From SVEL01 sp045125245 (GTDB lineage: Bacteria > Bacillota > Clostridia > Lachnospirales > Lachnospiraceae), in contig JBGVNF010000118.1 in assembly GCA_045125245.1 (NCBI GenBank), positions 1 to 64,000 of the forward strand: 64,000 bases of DNA, in the 5' to 3' direction. The position numbers and the translations under genes are program-made. The notes under the pieces were generated by a model that did no database searches, was not told the origin of the DNA, and saw only the letters and a program-made list of their open reading frames with translations. This document shows, piece by piece, positions 8,187-16,428 of the stretch (within the stretch, counting starts at the first letter, position 1; each line of letters begins with the position of its first letter).

Positions 8187-8504
8187 ATGGCAAGTCAAGT
8201 CATGAGAATCACATTGAAGGCTTACGATCATCAGTTAATCGATCAGTCAGCTGGAAAAATCATCGAAACTGTAAAGAAGACAGGTGCAAAGGTTAGCGGA
8301 CCAGTGCCACTTCCAACAAAGAAGGAAGTAGTTACAATTCTTAGAGCCGTTCACAAGTACAAGGATTCTAGAGAGCAGTTCGAGCAGAGAACTCATAAGA
8401 GACTCATCGACATCGTAACACCATCACAGAAGACTGTAGATGCATTATCTAGATTAGAGATGCCAGCTGGTGTTTACATCGATATTAAGATGAAGACAAA
8501 GTAG
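8187..8504 (+). CDS. rpsJ: 30S ribosomal protein S10 (uS10)
   Basis: S10 is part of the 30S head and is also NusE in transcription antitermination. The 105 residues match the family length. MRITLKAYDHQLIDQSAGKI and the loop GPVPLPTKKE are characteristic, and the C-terminal PAGVYIDIKMK strand is present. It is the first gene of the S10 operon, after the long leader. GGAGG lies 11 nt before the ATG, inside a predicted hairpin loop, so its accessibility may set expression. A 270-nt gap separates it from rplC. Confidence 0.98.
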   Translation: MASQVMRITLKAYDHQLIDQSAGKIIETVKKTGAKVSGPVPLPTKKEVVTILRAVHKYKDSREQFEQRTHKRLIDIVTPSQKTVDALSRLEMPAGVYIDIKMKTK

Positions 8505-8774
8505 TTCTTGACCAAAATTTCCAATGGAAATTTTGCTCCAGTATGTAGATTAATAGAAAACATATGGGAGTCAAAAACAGAAATGTGCAATCCTGAAGGG
8601 TTTAGATATAAAAGCAACACTCATTTTTTATGAGGGAATCAACATTTTGATTTTTTCAATTTAGTGTTCCACGTATATTAGACTGTTCTAGGATGTTTTC
8701 AAACCTACTTATTATAAGTAAGATTGAAAACCGCTGTAGAAAAGCCAAGCAAATTGGCAAACAGGAGGTAAAAA
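8505..8774 (+). other. Structured 270-nt gap between rpsJ and rplC
   Basis: In most Firmicutes rplC follows rpsJ closely. Here the gap holds at least three hairpins. AAAATTTCC with GGAAATTTT lies at about 8514-8534. CTCC-TATGT with ACATA-GGGAG lies at about 8534-8573. GTTTTCAA with TTGAAAAC (about 8695-8732) encloses CTTATTATAAG. No terminator-type T-run was clear after these, and no convincing promoter was found. Confidence 0.5.
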
Positions 8775-9410
8775 ATGAAGAAAGCGATTTTAGCAACAAA
8801 AGTCGGAATGACTCAAATCTTCAACGAAGATGGTGTGTTAACACCAGTTACTGTACTTCAGGCTGGTCCTTGTGTTGTTACACAGGTTAAGACAGTTGAA
8901 AATGATGGTTACAGTGCAGTTCAGGTTGGTTTTGCTGACAAGAGAGAAAAGCTTGTTAATAAGCCAATGAAAGGACATTTTGATAAGGCTGGAGTTTCTT
9001 ACAAGAGATATGTAAGAGAGTTCAAGTTTGAAAATGCCGAGGAATACTCAGTTAAGGATGAAATCAAGGCTGATATCTTTGCAGCTGGCGACAAGGTAGA
9101 CGCTACAGCAATTGCAAAGGGTAAGGGATTCCAGGGCGCAATCAAGAGACATGGTCAGTCAAGAGGACCTATGGCTCATGGTTCTAAGTTCCACCGTCAT
9201 CAGGGTTCTAACGGTGCTTGTTCAAGCCCAAGTAAGGTATTCAAGGGAAAAGGAATGCCAGGTCACATGGGTGCTAAGAAGATCACAATTCAGAATCTTG
9301 AGATCGTTAAAATTGATGCAGACAACAACTTAATTCTTGTTAAGGGCGCAGTTCCAGGACCAAAGAAAGCATTGGTTACAATTAAGGAAACTGTTAAGTC
9401 TGGCAAGTAA
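8775..9410 (+). CDS. rplC: 50S ribosomal protein L3 (uL3)
   Basis: L3 binds 23S rRNA early in 50S assembly and reaches toward the peptidyl transferase centre. The 211 residues are of normal length. MKKAILATKVGMTQIF at the start and HGSKFHRHQGSNGACSSPSK / GKGMPGHMG in the extended loop are diagnostic. The loop contains the Gln that is methylated in some bacteria (HRHQGS). AGGAGG lies just before the ATG. rplD follows after 25 nt. Confidence 0.98.
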   Translation: MKKAILATKVGMTQIFNEDGVLTPVTVLQAGPCVVTQVKTVENDGYSAVQVGFADKREKLVNKPMKGHFDKAGVSYKRYVREFKFENAEEYSVKDEIKADIFAAGDKVDATAIAKGKGFQGAIKRHGQSRGPMAHGSKFHRHQGSNGACSSPSKVFKGKGMPGHMGAKKITIQNLEIVKIDADNNLILVKGAVPGPKKALVTIKETVKSGK

Positions 9411-9435
9411 TTAATTAGGAAGGAGGAACACACAG

Positions 9436-10056
9436 ATGGCAAAGGTATCTGTTTACAATATGGAAGGCAAGCAGGTTGGTGATATCGAGCTTAATGATGC
9501 TGTATTTGGTGTTGAGGTAAACAATCACTTAGTACACATGGCTGTTGTAAATCAGCTTGCAAACAATCGTCAGGGCACACAGAGCGCTAAGACACGTTCA
9601 GAAGTTAGCGGTGGCGGAAGAAAGCCTTGGAAGCAGAAGGGTACAGGACACGCTAGACAGGGTTCTACAAGATCTCCACAGTGGACTGGCGGTGGTATCG
9701 TATTTGCTCCAAAGCCAAGAGATTACTCTTTCAAGATGAACAAGAAAGAGAAGCAGTTAGCTCTTAAGTCAGCATTGACATCAAGAGTATTAGAGAACAA
9801 GTTCATCGTTGTAGATGAAATTAAGTTAGAGGAAGCTAAGACAAAGAAGTTTGCTGAGGCAATGAACAACTTAAAGGTTTCTAAGGCATTAGTAGTATTA
9901 AATACAAACGATGCTAACGTTGTTAGATCAGCAAAGAACATTCCTACAGTTAAGACAGCTTTAACAAATACAATTAATGTATACGACATCTTAAAGTACG
10001 ATACAGTAGTTATTGATAAGGCAGCTGTAGCAACAATCGAGGAGGTGTACGCATAA
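9436..10056 (+). CDS. rplD: 50S ribosomal protein L4 (uL4)
   Basis: L4 is a 50S assembly protein whose loop lines the exit tunnel. In enterobacteria it also represses its own operon. The 206 residues include the tunnel loop KTRSEVSGGGRKPWKQKGTG (about 54-73) and GSTRSPQWTGGG. The stop codon overlaps the rplW start by one base (TAATG), so the two are translationally coupled. Confidence 0.98.
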   Translation: MAKVSVYNMEGKQVGDIELNDAVFGVEVNNHLVHMAVVNQLANNRQGTQSAKTRSEVSGGGRKPWKQKGTGHARQGSTRSPQWTGGGIVFAPKPRDYSFKMNKKEKQLALKSALTSRVLENKFIVVDEIKLEEAKTKKFAEAMNNLKVSKALVVLNTNDANVVRSAKNIPTVKTALTNTINVYDILKYDTVVIDKAAVATIEEVYA

Positions 10057-10355
10057 TGGCAGACATTAAATACTATGATGTAATCCTCAAGCCTGTAATT
10101 ACAGAGAAGAGCATGAACGATATGAGCGCAAAGAAGTATACATTCTTAGTTCATACAGAAGCTAATAAGGTACAGATTAAAGAGGCTGTTGAGAAGATGT
10201 TCGAAGGAACAAAGGTAGCAAGCGTTAACACAATGAACATGGACGGCAAGAATAAGAGACGTGGCATGGTTACAGGAAAGACTGCTAAGACAAAGAAGGC
10301 AATCGTTCAGTTAACAGCAGACAGCAAGGACATTGAAATCTTTGAAGGATTATAA
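10056..10355 (+). CDS. rplW: 50S ribosomal protein L23 (uL23)
   Basis: L23 sits at the tunnel exit and docks trigger factor, SRP and the translocon. The 99 residues are typical. VILKPVITEKSM at the start and VNTMNMDGKNKRRG in the second half match the family. It overlaps rplD by one base. An unusual 156-nt gap with three hairpins follows, before rplB. Confidence 0.97.
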   Translation: MADIKYYDVILKPVITEKSMNDMSAKKYTFLVHTEANKVQIKEAVEKMFEGTKVASVNTMNMDGKNKRRGMVTGKTAKTKKAIVQLTADSKDIEIFEGL

Positions 10356-10386
10356 AATATAATCGAGAAGAAAAAATGTTAGAGTA

Positions 10387-10491
10387 GTTTCATCAGAAAA
10401 CAATATTGGTGAAACGGTTTGGAGGAAACAGCGAAGCTGGCGAGGCTCCAAACATACAGTAAATTTTGCTAGAAAACAATATTAGCAAAAT
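10387..10491 (+). repeat. Three hairpins between rplW and rplB, two with the same 13-nt loop
   Basis: Hairpin 1 (10387-10415) is GTTTCATC / GGTGAAAC. Hairpin 2 (10417-10453) is GTTTGGAG / CTCCAAAC. Hairpin 3 (10463-10491) is ATTTTGCT / AGCAAAAT. The first and third have the identical loop AGAAAACAATATT although their stems differ entirely. No T-run follows. A ribosome binding site for rplB starts at 10497. Confidence 0.7.
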
Positions 10492-10511
10492 AGTTGAAAG
10501 GAGATAAAACA

Positions 10512-11354
10512 ATGGGAATTAGAACATATAACCCATATACACCTTCTAGAAGAAATATGACAGGTCTTGATTTCGCAGAAGTAACAAAGTCAACTCCTGA
10601 GAAGTCATTAGTTGTATCATTAAAGAAGAATTCTGGTCGTAACAACCAGGGTAAGATCACAGTTAGACATCGTGGTGGCGGTGTTAGAAGAAAGTACAGA
10701 ATCGTTGACTTCAAGAGAAGAAAAGACGATATTCCAGCTACTGTAATTGGTATCGAGTACGATCCAAACAGAACAGCTAATATAGCATTAATCTGCTACG
10801 CAGATGGTGAGAAGGCATACATCTTAGCTCCTAACGGACTTAAGGATGGTATGAAGGTTATGAACGGCGCTAACGCTGAAATCAAGGTTGGTAACTGCTT
10901 ACCACTTGAGGCTATTCCAGTTGGTACAGAAGTACACAACGTTGAGTTATACCCAGGCAAGGGTGGACAGTTAGTTCGTTCAGCAGGTAACTCAGCTCAG
11001 CTTATGGCTAAGGAAGGCAAGTATGCTACACTTAGATTACCATCAGGCGAAATGAGAATGGTTCCAGTTGTTTGCCGTGCAACAATCGGTACAGTTGGTA
11101 ACATCGAGCACGACTTAGTTAACGTTGGTAAGGCAGGTCGTAAGCGTCATATGGGTATTAGACCTACAGTTCGTGGTTCTGTTATGAACCCTAATGACCA
11201 TCCACACGGTGGTGGTGAAGGTAAGACAGGTATTGGTCGTCCAGGTCCATGTACACCTTGGGGTAAACCAGCACTTGGCTTAAAGACAAGAAAGAAGAAC
11301 AAGCAGTCTAACAAGCTCATCGTAAGAAGACGCGATGGCAAGAACTTTAAATAA
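10512..11354 (+). CDS. rplB: 50S ribosomal protein L2 (uL2)
   Basis: L2 is a primary 23S rRNA binder near the peptidyl transferase centre and is needed for subunit joining. The 280 residues are of normal length. MGIRTYNPYTPSRR, RHRGGGVRRKYR, and the C-terminal NPNDHPHGGGEG with the invariant His are present. The ATG at 10512 was chosen over an in-frame TTG at 10494 because AAAGGAG lies between them and because MGIR begins most homologues. rpsS follows closely. Confidence 0.98.
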   Translation: MGIRTYNPYTPSRRNMTGLDFAEVTKSTPEKSLVVSLKKNSGRNNQGKITVRHRGGGVRRKYRIVDFKRRKDDIPATVIGIEYDPNRTANIALICYADGEKAYILAPNGLKDGMKVMNGANAEIKVGNCLPLEAIPVGTEVHNVELYPGKGGQLVRSAGNSAQLMAKEGKYATLRLPSGEMRMVPVVCRATIGTVGNIEHDLVNVGKAGRKRHMGIRPTVRGSVMNPNDHPHGGGEGKTGIGRPGPCTPWGKPALGLKTRKKNKQSNKLIVRRRDGKNFK

Positions 11355-11366
11355 GGAGGATTACCA

Positions 11367-11645
11367 ATGGCTAGATCATTAAAAAAAGGTCCATTTGCGG
11401 ATGCAAGTTTACTTAAGAAAGTAGACGCTATGAACGAGGCTGGACAGAAGTCAGTTATCAAGACTTGGTCAAGACGTTCAACAATCTTCCCACAAATGGT
11501 TGGACATACAATTGCAGTTCACGATGGAAGAAAGCACGTTCCAGTATATGTGACAGAAGACATGGTTGGACACAAGCTTGGTGAATTCGTTGCTACCAGA
11601 ACTTTCAGAGGACATGGTAAAGACGATAAGAAGTCAAGACGTTAG
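11367..11645 (+). CDS. rpsS: 30S ribosomal protein S19 (uS19)
   Basis: S19 lies in the 30S head, paired with S13, and touches the A-site finger. The 92 residues begin MARSLKKGPF. They continue with the conserved TWSRRSTIFPQMVGHTIAVH and HKLGEFVATRTFRGH. AGGAGG stands before the ATG. The gene lies 12 nt after rplB, in standard operon order. Confidence 0.98.
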   Translation: MARSLKKGPFADASLLKKVDAMNEAGQKSVIKTWSRRSTIFPQMVGHTIAVHDGRKHVPVYVTEDMVGHKLGEFVATRTFRGHGKDDKKSRR

Positions 11646-11675
11646 TGGAAAGAAGATTGAAAGGAGGTCACATCC

Positions 11676-12065
11676 ATGGCAAAAGGACATAGAAGTCAGA
11701 TAAAGAGAGAAAGAAATGCTAATAAGGACACAAGACCATCAGCAAAACTTTCTTACGCTAGAATTTCAGTACAGAAGGCATGCTTCGTACTTGATGCAAT
11801 CAGAGGAAAGGACGTACAGTCTGCACTTGGTATCTTAGCATACAATCCAAGATATGCATCTTCAGTTATAGAGAAACTCTTAAAGTCAGCAATCGCAAAT
11901 GCTGAGAACAACAATGGTATGAACCCAGAAAACCTCTACATTGAAGAGTGTTACGCAAATCAGGGTCCTATCATGAAGAGAATCAGACCAAGAGCACAGG
12001 GTAGAGCTTACAGAATCGAGAAGAGAATGTGTAACTTAACAATAGTGCTCAATGAAAAGAAATAG
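11676..12065 (+). CDS. rplV: 50S ribosomal protein L22 (uL22)
   Basis: L22 contributes a beta-hairpin to the peptide exit tunnel. Macrolide-resistance changes map there in other bacteria. The 129 residues have about 15 more at the N-terminus (a basic HRSQIKRERNANKD stretch) than E. coli L22, as is common in Clostridia. The core includes LLKSAIANAENN and the tunnel hairpin IKRIRPRAQGRAYRI written here as MKRIRPRAQGRAYRI. AAAGGAGG precedes the ATG. Confidence 0.97.
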   Translation: MAKGHRSQIKRERNANKDTRPSAKLSYARISVQKACFVLDAIRGKDVQSALGILAYNPRYASSVIEKLLKSAIANAENNNGMNPENLYIEECYANQGPIMKRIRPRAQGRAYRIEKRMCNLTIVLNEKK

Positions 12066-12087
12066 TTAGCGGAAAGGAGAACGCGAA

Positions 12088-12759
12088 ATGGGACAGAAAG
12101 TTAATCCTCACGGCATAAGAGTCGGCGTTATTAAAGATTGGGATTCAAAGTGGTACGCAGAGGCTGATTTCGCTGATAATCTTGTAGAAGATCACAAAAT
12201 CAGAGAGTACCTTAAGAAGAAGTTATATAGCGCAGGTGTTTCTAAGATTGAAATCGAAAGAACATCTGACAGATGTAAGGTTATCGTTTACACAGCTAAG
12301 CCTGGTGTTGTTATCGGTAAGGGCGGTGCTGAAATCGATAAGTTAAAAGATGAAGTACAGAAGTTATCAGCAATGAAAGTACTTGTTGATGTTAAAGAAA
12401 TTAAGAAGCCAGATAGAGATGCTCAGTTAGTAGCAGAGAACATTGCTCTCCAGTTAGAGAACCGTGTTTCTTTCAGAAGAGCTATGAAGTCAGCAATGGG
12501 TAGAACACTCAAGGCTGGTGCTAAGGGTATCAAGGCTGCATGTTCAGGACGTCTTGGTGGAGCTGATATGGCTCGTACAGAGTTCTATACAGAAGGAACT
12601 ATTCCACTTCAGACATTACGTGCTGATATTGATTATGGATTCGCAGAGGCTGATACAACATATGGTAAGGTTGGTATCAAGGTTTGGATTTACAATGGTG
12701 AAGTTCTTCCTACAAAGGCTGCTGCAAAAGAAGATAGCAAGGAAGGGAGCGATAAATAA
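12088..12759 (+). CDS. rpsC: 30S ribosomal protein S3 (uS3)
   Basis: S3 forms part of the mRNA entry channel and helicase of the 30S subunit. The 223 residues begin MGQKVNPHGIRVG. The KH domain motif VVIGKGGAEIDKL is at about 74-86, and RAMKSAMGRTLKAGAKGIKA follows in the C-terminal domain. Its stop overlaps the rplP start by one base (TAATG). Confidence 0.98.
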   Translation: MGQKVNPHGIRVGVIKDWDSKWYAEADFADNLVEDHKIREYLKKKLYSAGVSKIEIERTSDRCKVIVYTAKPGVVIGKGGAEIDKLKDEVQKLSAMKVLVDVKEIKKPDRDAQLVAENIALQLENRVSFRRAMKSAMGRTLKAGAKGIKAACSGRLGGADMARTEFYTEGTIPLQTLRADIDYGFAEADTTYGKVGIKVWIYNGEVLPTKAAAKEDSKEGSDK

Positions 12760-13196
12760 TGTTAATGCCAAAGAGAGTTAAGCGTCGTAAGCAATTCCGT
12801 GGAACAATGTCTGGTAAGGCATTAAGAGGTAACAAGATTACTAACGGTGAATATGGTATCGTCGCTATGGAACCAGCATGGATAAGATCTAATCAGATCG
12901 AAGCTGCCCGTATTGCTATGACACGTTATATCAAGCGTGGTGGTAAGGTTTGGATTAAGATTTTCCCAGATAAGCCAGTAACTACAAAACCAGCAGAAAC
13001 AAGAATGGGTTCCGGAAAAGGAACACTCGAGTACTGGGTTGCAGTTGTTAAGCCAGGCAGAGTATTATTCGAGATCTCTGGTGTAGCTGAAGAAGTAGCT
13101 AGAGAAGCTCTTCGTCTCGCAACTCATAAATTACCTGTAAAGTGCAAGATCGTTTCTCGCGCAGATTTAGAAGGCGGTGATAACAGTGAAAATTAA
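12759..13196 (+). CDS. rplP: 50S ribosomal protein L16 (uL16)
   Basis: L16 organises the A-site and the entry of tRNA on the 50S subunit. The 145 residues begin MLMPKRVKRRKQFRG and contain the conserved WIRSNQIEAARIAMTRYIKRGGK and MGSGKG segments. The start overlaps the rpsC stop. The end overlaps the beginning of rpmC by 11 nt, so the three genes are translationally coupled. Confidence 0.98.
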   Translation: MLMPKRVKRRKQFRGTMSGKALRGNKITNGEYGIVAMEPAWIRSNQIEAARIAMTRYIKRGGKVWIKIFPDKPVTTKPAETRMGSGKGTLEYWVAVVKPGRVLFEISGVAEEVAREALRLATHKLPVKCKIVSRADLEGGDNSEN

Positions 13197-13392
13197 TAAG
13201 TATGTAGAAGATTTAAAGGCAAAATCAGCTGCAGAATTAAATGATGAATTAGTAGCTGCTAAAAAGGAACTTTTCAATTTAAGATTCCAGAACGCAACAA
13301 ACCAGTTGGATAACACAAGCAGAATCAAGGAAGTTAGAAAGAATATCGCAAGAATTCAGACAGTACTTTCAGAGCAGGCTAAGGCTAACTAG
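13186..13392 (+). CDS. rpmC: 50S ribosomal protein L29 (uL29)
   Basis: L29 is a small two-helix protein near the tunnel exit. The 68 residues include ELFNLRFQNATNQLDNTSRI, the family signature. The GTG at 13186 (MKINKYVEDL) was chosen over an in-frame GTG at 13177. It matches the usual N-terminus, and the weak ribosome binding site AAGGCGG lies 8 nt before it. It overlaps the end of rplP. Confidence 0.95.
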   Translation: MKINKYVEDLKAKSAAELNDELVAAKKELFNLRFQNATNQLDNTSRIKEVRKNIARIQTVLSEQAKAN

Positions 13393-13428
13393 TTGTAAAT
13401 TGGAAATCTGAGAAAGGAGACATTTGTC

Positions 13429-13683
13429 GTGGAAAGAAATTTAAGAAAAACACGTACCGGTAAGGTAGTAAGTGACAAGATGGACAAGACAATTGTTGTA
13501 GCAGTTCAGGATAACGTAAAGCATCCATTATACAACAAGATTGTTAAGAGAACTTATAAATTAAAGGCTCATGATGAGAACAACGAGTGCGGTATCGGTG
13601 ATACTGTAAAGGTTATGGAGACAAGACCATTATCAAGAGATAAGAGATGGAGACTTGTTGAAATCATCGAGAAGGCTAGATAG
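13429..13683 (+). CDS. rpsQ: 30S ribosomal protein S17 (uS17)
   Basis: S17 is an OB-fold protein that binds 16S rRNA early in 30S assembly. The 84 residues include RTGKVVSDKMDKTIVVAV and ETRPLSRDKRWRLVEI. It starts with GTG, preceded by AAAGGAG at 9 nt; no nearer ATG exists in frame. It stands between rpmC and rplN in the standard order. Confidence 0.97.
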   Translation: MERNLRKTRTGKVVSDKMDKTIVVAVQDNVKHPLYNKIVKRTYKLKAHDENNECGIGDTVKVMETRPLSRDKRWRLVEIIEKAR

Positions 13684-13701
13684 TAGGAAGGGAGAATTAT
13701 T

Positions 13702-14070
13702 ATGATTCAACAGGAAAGTAGACTTAAAGTTGCTGATAATACAGGCGCTAAAGAATTACTTTGTATCAGAGTAATGGGCGGTTCTACTAGAAGATATGCT
13801 AATATCGGTGATATCATCGTTGCTTCAGTTAAAGAAGCAACACCAGGCGGTGTTGTAAAGAAGGGCGATGTAGTAAAGGCTGTAGTAGTTCGTTCCGTTA
13901 AGGGCGCTCGTCGTAAGGACGGATCTTATATTAAATTTGATGAGAACGCAGCTGTTATCATCAAAGATGATAAGACACCAAAAGGAACACGTATTTTTGG
14001 ACCAGTTGCAAGAGAGCTTAGAGAGAAGCAGTTCATGAAGATTGTTTCATTAGCTCCAGAAGTATTATAA
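13702..14070 (+). CDS. rplN: 50S ribosomal protein L14 (uL14)
   Basis: L14 forms inter-subunit bridges and is the docking site of the silencing factor RsfS. The 122 residues match the family exactly in length. MIQQESRLKVADNTGAKELL and GTRIFGPVARELRE are diagnostic. The end runs into the rplX ribosome binding site (AAGGAGG at the stop codon). Confidence 0.98.
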   Translation: MIQQESRLKVADNTGAKELLCIRVMGGSTRRYANIGDIIVASVKEATPGGVVKKGDVVKAVVVRSVKGARRKDGSYIKFDENAAVIIKDDKTPKGTRIFGPVARELREKQFMKIVSLAPEVL

Positions 14071-14081
14071 GGAGGTTCCTA

Positions 14082-14393
14082 ATGTCAGCAATGAAGATTA
14101 AAAAAGGCGACCTTGTAAAGGTAATCGCTGGTAAGGATAAAGACAAAGAAGGCAAGGTTATCAGTGTAGATCAGAAGAACGGAAAGGTTCTCGTTGAAGG
14201 CGTAAACATGATGACTAAGCACACAAAGCCAAGCGCTGCTAATCAGCAGGGTGGTATCGTTACAGCAGAAGCTCCAATCGATGCTTCAAACGTTATGTTA
14301 GTTGTAGACGGTAAGGCTACAAGAGTTGGTTTTAAGATGGAAGGCGACAAGAAAGTTCGTTTTGCAAAATCAACAGGTAAGGTTATTGATTAA
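14082..14393 (+). CDS. rplX: 50S ribosomal protein L24 (uL24)
   Basis: L24 starts 50S assembly by binding the 5' end of 23S rRNA. The 103 residues carry the KOW motif KKGDLVKVIAGKDKDKEGKV near the N-terminus and NMMTKHTKPS in the middle. The start at 14082 follows AAGGAGG by a normal spacing. An ATG three codons later would also be possible. Confidence 0.97.
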   Translation: MSAMKIKKGDLVKVIAGKDKDKEGKVISVDQKNGKVLVEGVNMMTKHTKPSAANQQGGIVTAEAPIDASNVMLVVDGKATRVGFKMEGDKKVRFAKSTGKVID

Positions 14394-14413
14394 TTAGAGA
14401 GGAGGACCGTAAA

Positions 14414-14953
14414 GTGAGCAGACTTAGAGAAACATACAAGAACGAAATCGTAGACGCTATGGCTAAGAAGTTTGGTTATGCAAACGTTATGCAGGTACCA
14501 AAGCTTGATAAGATCGTTATAAACATGGGTGTTGGTGAAGCTAAGGACAACGCTAAGGTTTTAGACGCAGCAGTTAAGGATCTTGAGACAATCGCAGGTC
14601 AGAAGGCTGTACTTACAAGAGCAAAGAAGTCAATTGCTAACTTCAAGATTAGAGAAGGTTTAGCAATCGGATGTAAGGTTACTCTTAGAGGTGAGAAGAT
14701 GTACGAATTCCTCGATAGATTAGTAAACCTTGCACTTCCTCGTGTTCGTGACTTTAGAGGTGTAAACCCTAATTCATTTGACGGAAGAGGAAATTACGCT
14801 TTAGGTATTAAGGAACAGATCATTTTCCCTGAAATCGAATATGATAAGGTTGATAAAGTAAGAGGTATGGATATCATCTTCGTTACAACAGCTAACACAG
14901 ATGAAGAAGCTCGTGAATTATTGACATTATTCAATATGCCATTTCAGAAGTAA
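14414..14953 (+). CDS. rplE: 50S ribosomal protein L5 (uL5)
   Basis: L5 binds 5S rRNA and contacts P-site tRNA from the central protuberance. The 179 residues contain KIVINMGVGEA, RAKKSIANFKIREG, and LPRVRDFRG with GNYALGIKEQIIFPEI. It begins with GTG, with GGAGG 8 nt upstream; the protein N-terminus MSRLRETYKNE agrees with homologues. Confidence 0.98.
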   Translation: MSRLRETYKNEIVDAMAKKFGYANVMQVPKLDKIVINMGVGEAKDNAKVLDAAVKDLETIAGQKAVLTRAKKSIANFKIREGLAIGCKVTLRGEKMYEFLDRLVNLALPRVRDFRGVNPNSFDGRGNYALGIKEQIIFPEIEYDKVDKVRGMDIIFVTTANTDEEARELLTLFNMPFQK

Positions 14954-14968
14954 TTAGGAGGTAAATCC

Positions 14969-15154
14969 ATGGCTAAGACAGCAATGAAAGTTAAGCAGTC
15001 ACGTAAGGCAAAATTTTCAACACAGGAATACTCACGTTGTAGAATTTGTGGACGTCCACACGCTTATTTAAGAAAATACGGAATCTGCAGAATTTGCTTC
15101 CGTGAATTAGCATACAAAGGTCAGATCCCAGGTGTTAAGAAAGCATCTTGGTAA
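14969..15154 (+). CDS. rpsZ: 30S ribosomal protein S14, zinc-binding type (uS14)
   Basis: The 61-residue short form of S14 holds one zinc ion by two CxxC pairs (CRICGRPH and CRICF), unlike the longer zinc-free form. It assembles late into the 30S head. GGAGG precedes the ATG. Its stop is followed by a 294-nt repeat-rich gap rather than directly by rpsH. The symbol rpsN is also used for this gene. Confidence 0.97.
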   Translation: MAKTAMKVKQSRKAKFSTQEYSRCRICGRPHAYLRKYGICRICFRELAYKGQIPGVKKASW

Positions 15155-15448
15155 AGTTCAAAATTGCTAAGCAATTTTGAACAGCTCGAGCGGGAGCGAG
15201 AGCCCCTGCCAAAGAAAACAATAAATTTTCTGACACGTCAGATGATACTATGACAACATCACAAGTCATCTGACACAGAAACTCGGTAAGTATGATGGTA
15301 AAACCTAGATATGTCGAATTTGCGTTGCAAATTCTCTCACGGCACTTATAAGTTGTATAAGGATATAGGTTTTCTCACGAAATTCGCTTTGCGAATTTCG
15401 GCCTCGTATACTGCCATTACACAATGTAATCAATAGGAGGAAAAAACA
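15155..15448 (+). repeat. Repeat-rich structured gap between rpsZ and rpsH
   Basis: This 294-nt gap holds at least four hairpins. GTTCAAAATTGCT with AGCAATTTTGAAC (15156-15182) is followed by GCTC...GAGC (15184-15203) and CCCCTGCCAAAG. GTCAGATGA with TCATCTGAC lies at about 15238-15273. GAATTTGC with GCAAATTC lies near 15315-15333, and GAAATTCGC with GCGAATTTC near 15379-15400. The first two form a module that recurs in altered form after infA. No promoter or ORF is convincing here. Confidence 0.65.
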
Positions 15449-15850
15449 ATGGCAATGACAGATCCAATTGCAGATATGCTTACAAGAATCCGTAATGCAA
15501 ATACTGCTAAGCATGACACAGTAGATGTTCCAGCATCTAAGATTAAGTTAGCAATCGCTGAAATTCTTTTAAACGAAGGTTTCATTAAGAGCTATGAAGT
15601 AGTTGAAGATGGTAACTTCAAGACTATCAAGATTACTTTAAAGTATGGTAAGGATAAGACAGAGAAGATCATCACAGGTCTTAAGAGAATTTCTAAGCCA
15701 GGTTTAAGAGTATATGCTGGTAAGGATGAGCTCCCAAGAGTACTTGGTGGACTCGGTATCGCAATCATTTCAACAAACAAGGGTATCGTTACAGACAAGG
15801 AAGCTAGAAAGCTTCAGGTTGGTGGCGAAGTACTTGCATTTGTTTGGTAG
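15449..15850 (+). CDS. rpsH: 30S ribosomal protein S8 (uS8)
   Basis: S8 binds the central domain of 16S rRNA; in enterobacteria it represses the spc operon. The 133 residues include DPIADMLTRIRNANTAKHDTV at the start, RISKPGLRVY, and the C-terminal GIAIISTNKGIVTDKEAR. AGGAGG precedes the ATG. It is the first gene after the structured gap, so its translation may be governed by that leader-like region. Confidence 0.98.
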   Translation: MAMTDPIADMLTRIRNANTAKHDTVDVPASKIKLAIAEILLNEGFIKSYEVVEDGNFKTIKITLKYGKDKTEKIITGLKRISKPGLRVYAGKDELPRVLGGLGIAIISTNKGIVTDKEARKLQVGGEVLAFVW

Positions 15851-15871
15851 TATTATAAAGGAGGTGCGGGC

Positions 15872-16411
15872 ATGTCACGTATAGGAAGAATGCCTATCGC
15901 TATTCCTGCAGGTGTAACTGTAGAAGTAGCAGAAAATAACAAGGTTACTGTAAAAGGACCAAAGGGAACTCTTGAGAGAGTTTTAGCACCAGAGATGAAT
16001 ATCGCAATCGAAGGTGAAGAAGTTGTTGTTACAAGACCAAATGACTTAAAGAGAATGAAGTCATTACATGGTTTAACAAGAACATTAATCAACAACATGG
16101 TTGTTGGTGTATCGACAGGATACGAGAAGAAACTTGAAGTAAACGGTGTTGGTTACAAGGTTTCTAAGCAGGGCAACAAGATCGTTCTTGCACTTGGTTA
16201 CTCTCATCCAGTAGAGATGGAAGATCCAGCAGGTCTTGAGTCTGTAGTAGAAGGTAACACAATTACTGTTAAGGGTATTGATAAAGAAAAAGTTGGCCAG
16301 TACGCTGCTGAAATCAGAAGCAAGAGAGAGCCTGAACCATACAAGGGTAAGGGTATTAAGTATGTTGATGAAGTAATCAGACGTAAAGTTGGTAAGACTG
16401 GTAAGAAATAA
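15872..16411 (+). CDS. rplF: 50S ribosomal protein L6 (uL6)
   Basis: L6 lies at the base of the L7/L12 stalk near the factor-binding site. The 179 residues consist of two related domains. MSRIGRMPIAIPAGV starts the first, and PEPYKGKGIKYVDEVIRRKVGKTGKK is its typical C-terminus. AAAGGAGGTG precedes the ATG. Confidence 0.98.
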   Translation: MSRIGRMPIAIPAGVTVEVAENNKVTVKGPKGTLERVLAPEMNIAIEGEEVVVTRPNDLKRMKSLHGLTRTLINNMVVGVSTGYEKKLEVNGVGYKVSKQGNKIVLALGYSHPVEMEDPAGLESVVEGNTITVKGIDKEKVGQYAAEIRSKREPEPYKGKGIKYVDEVIRRKVGKTGKK

Positions 16412-16428
16412 TAAAGGAGTGAACAAAG

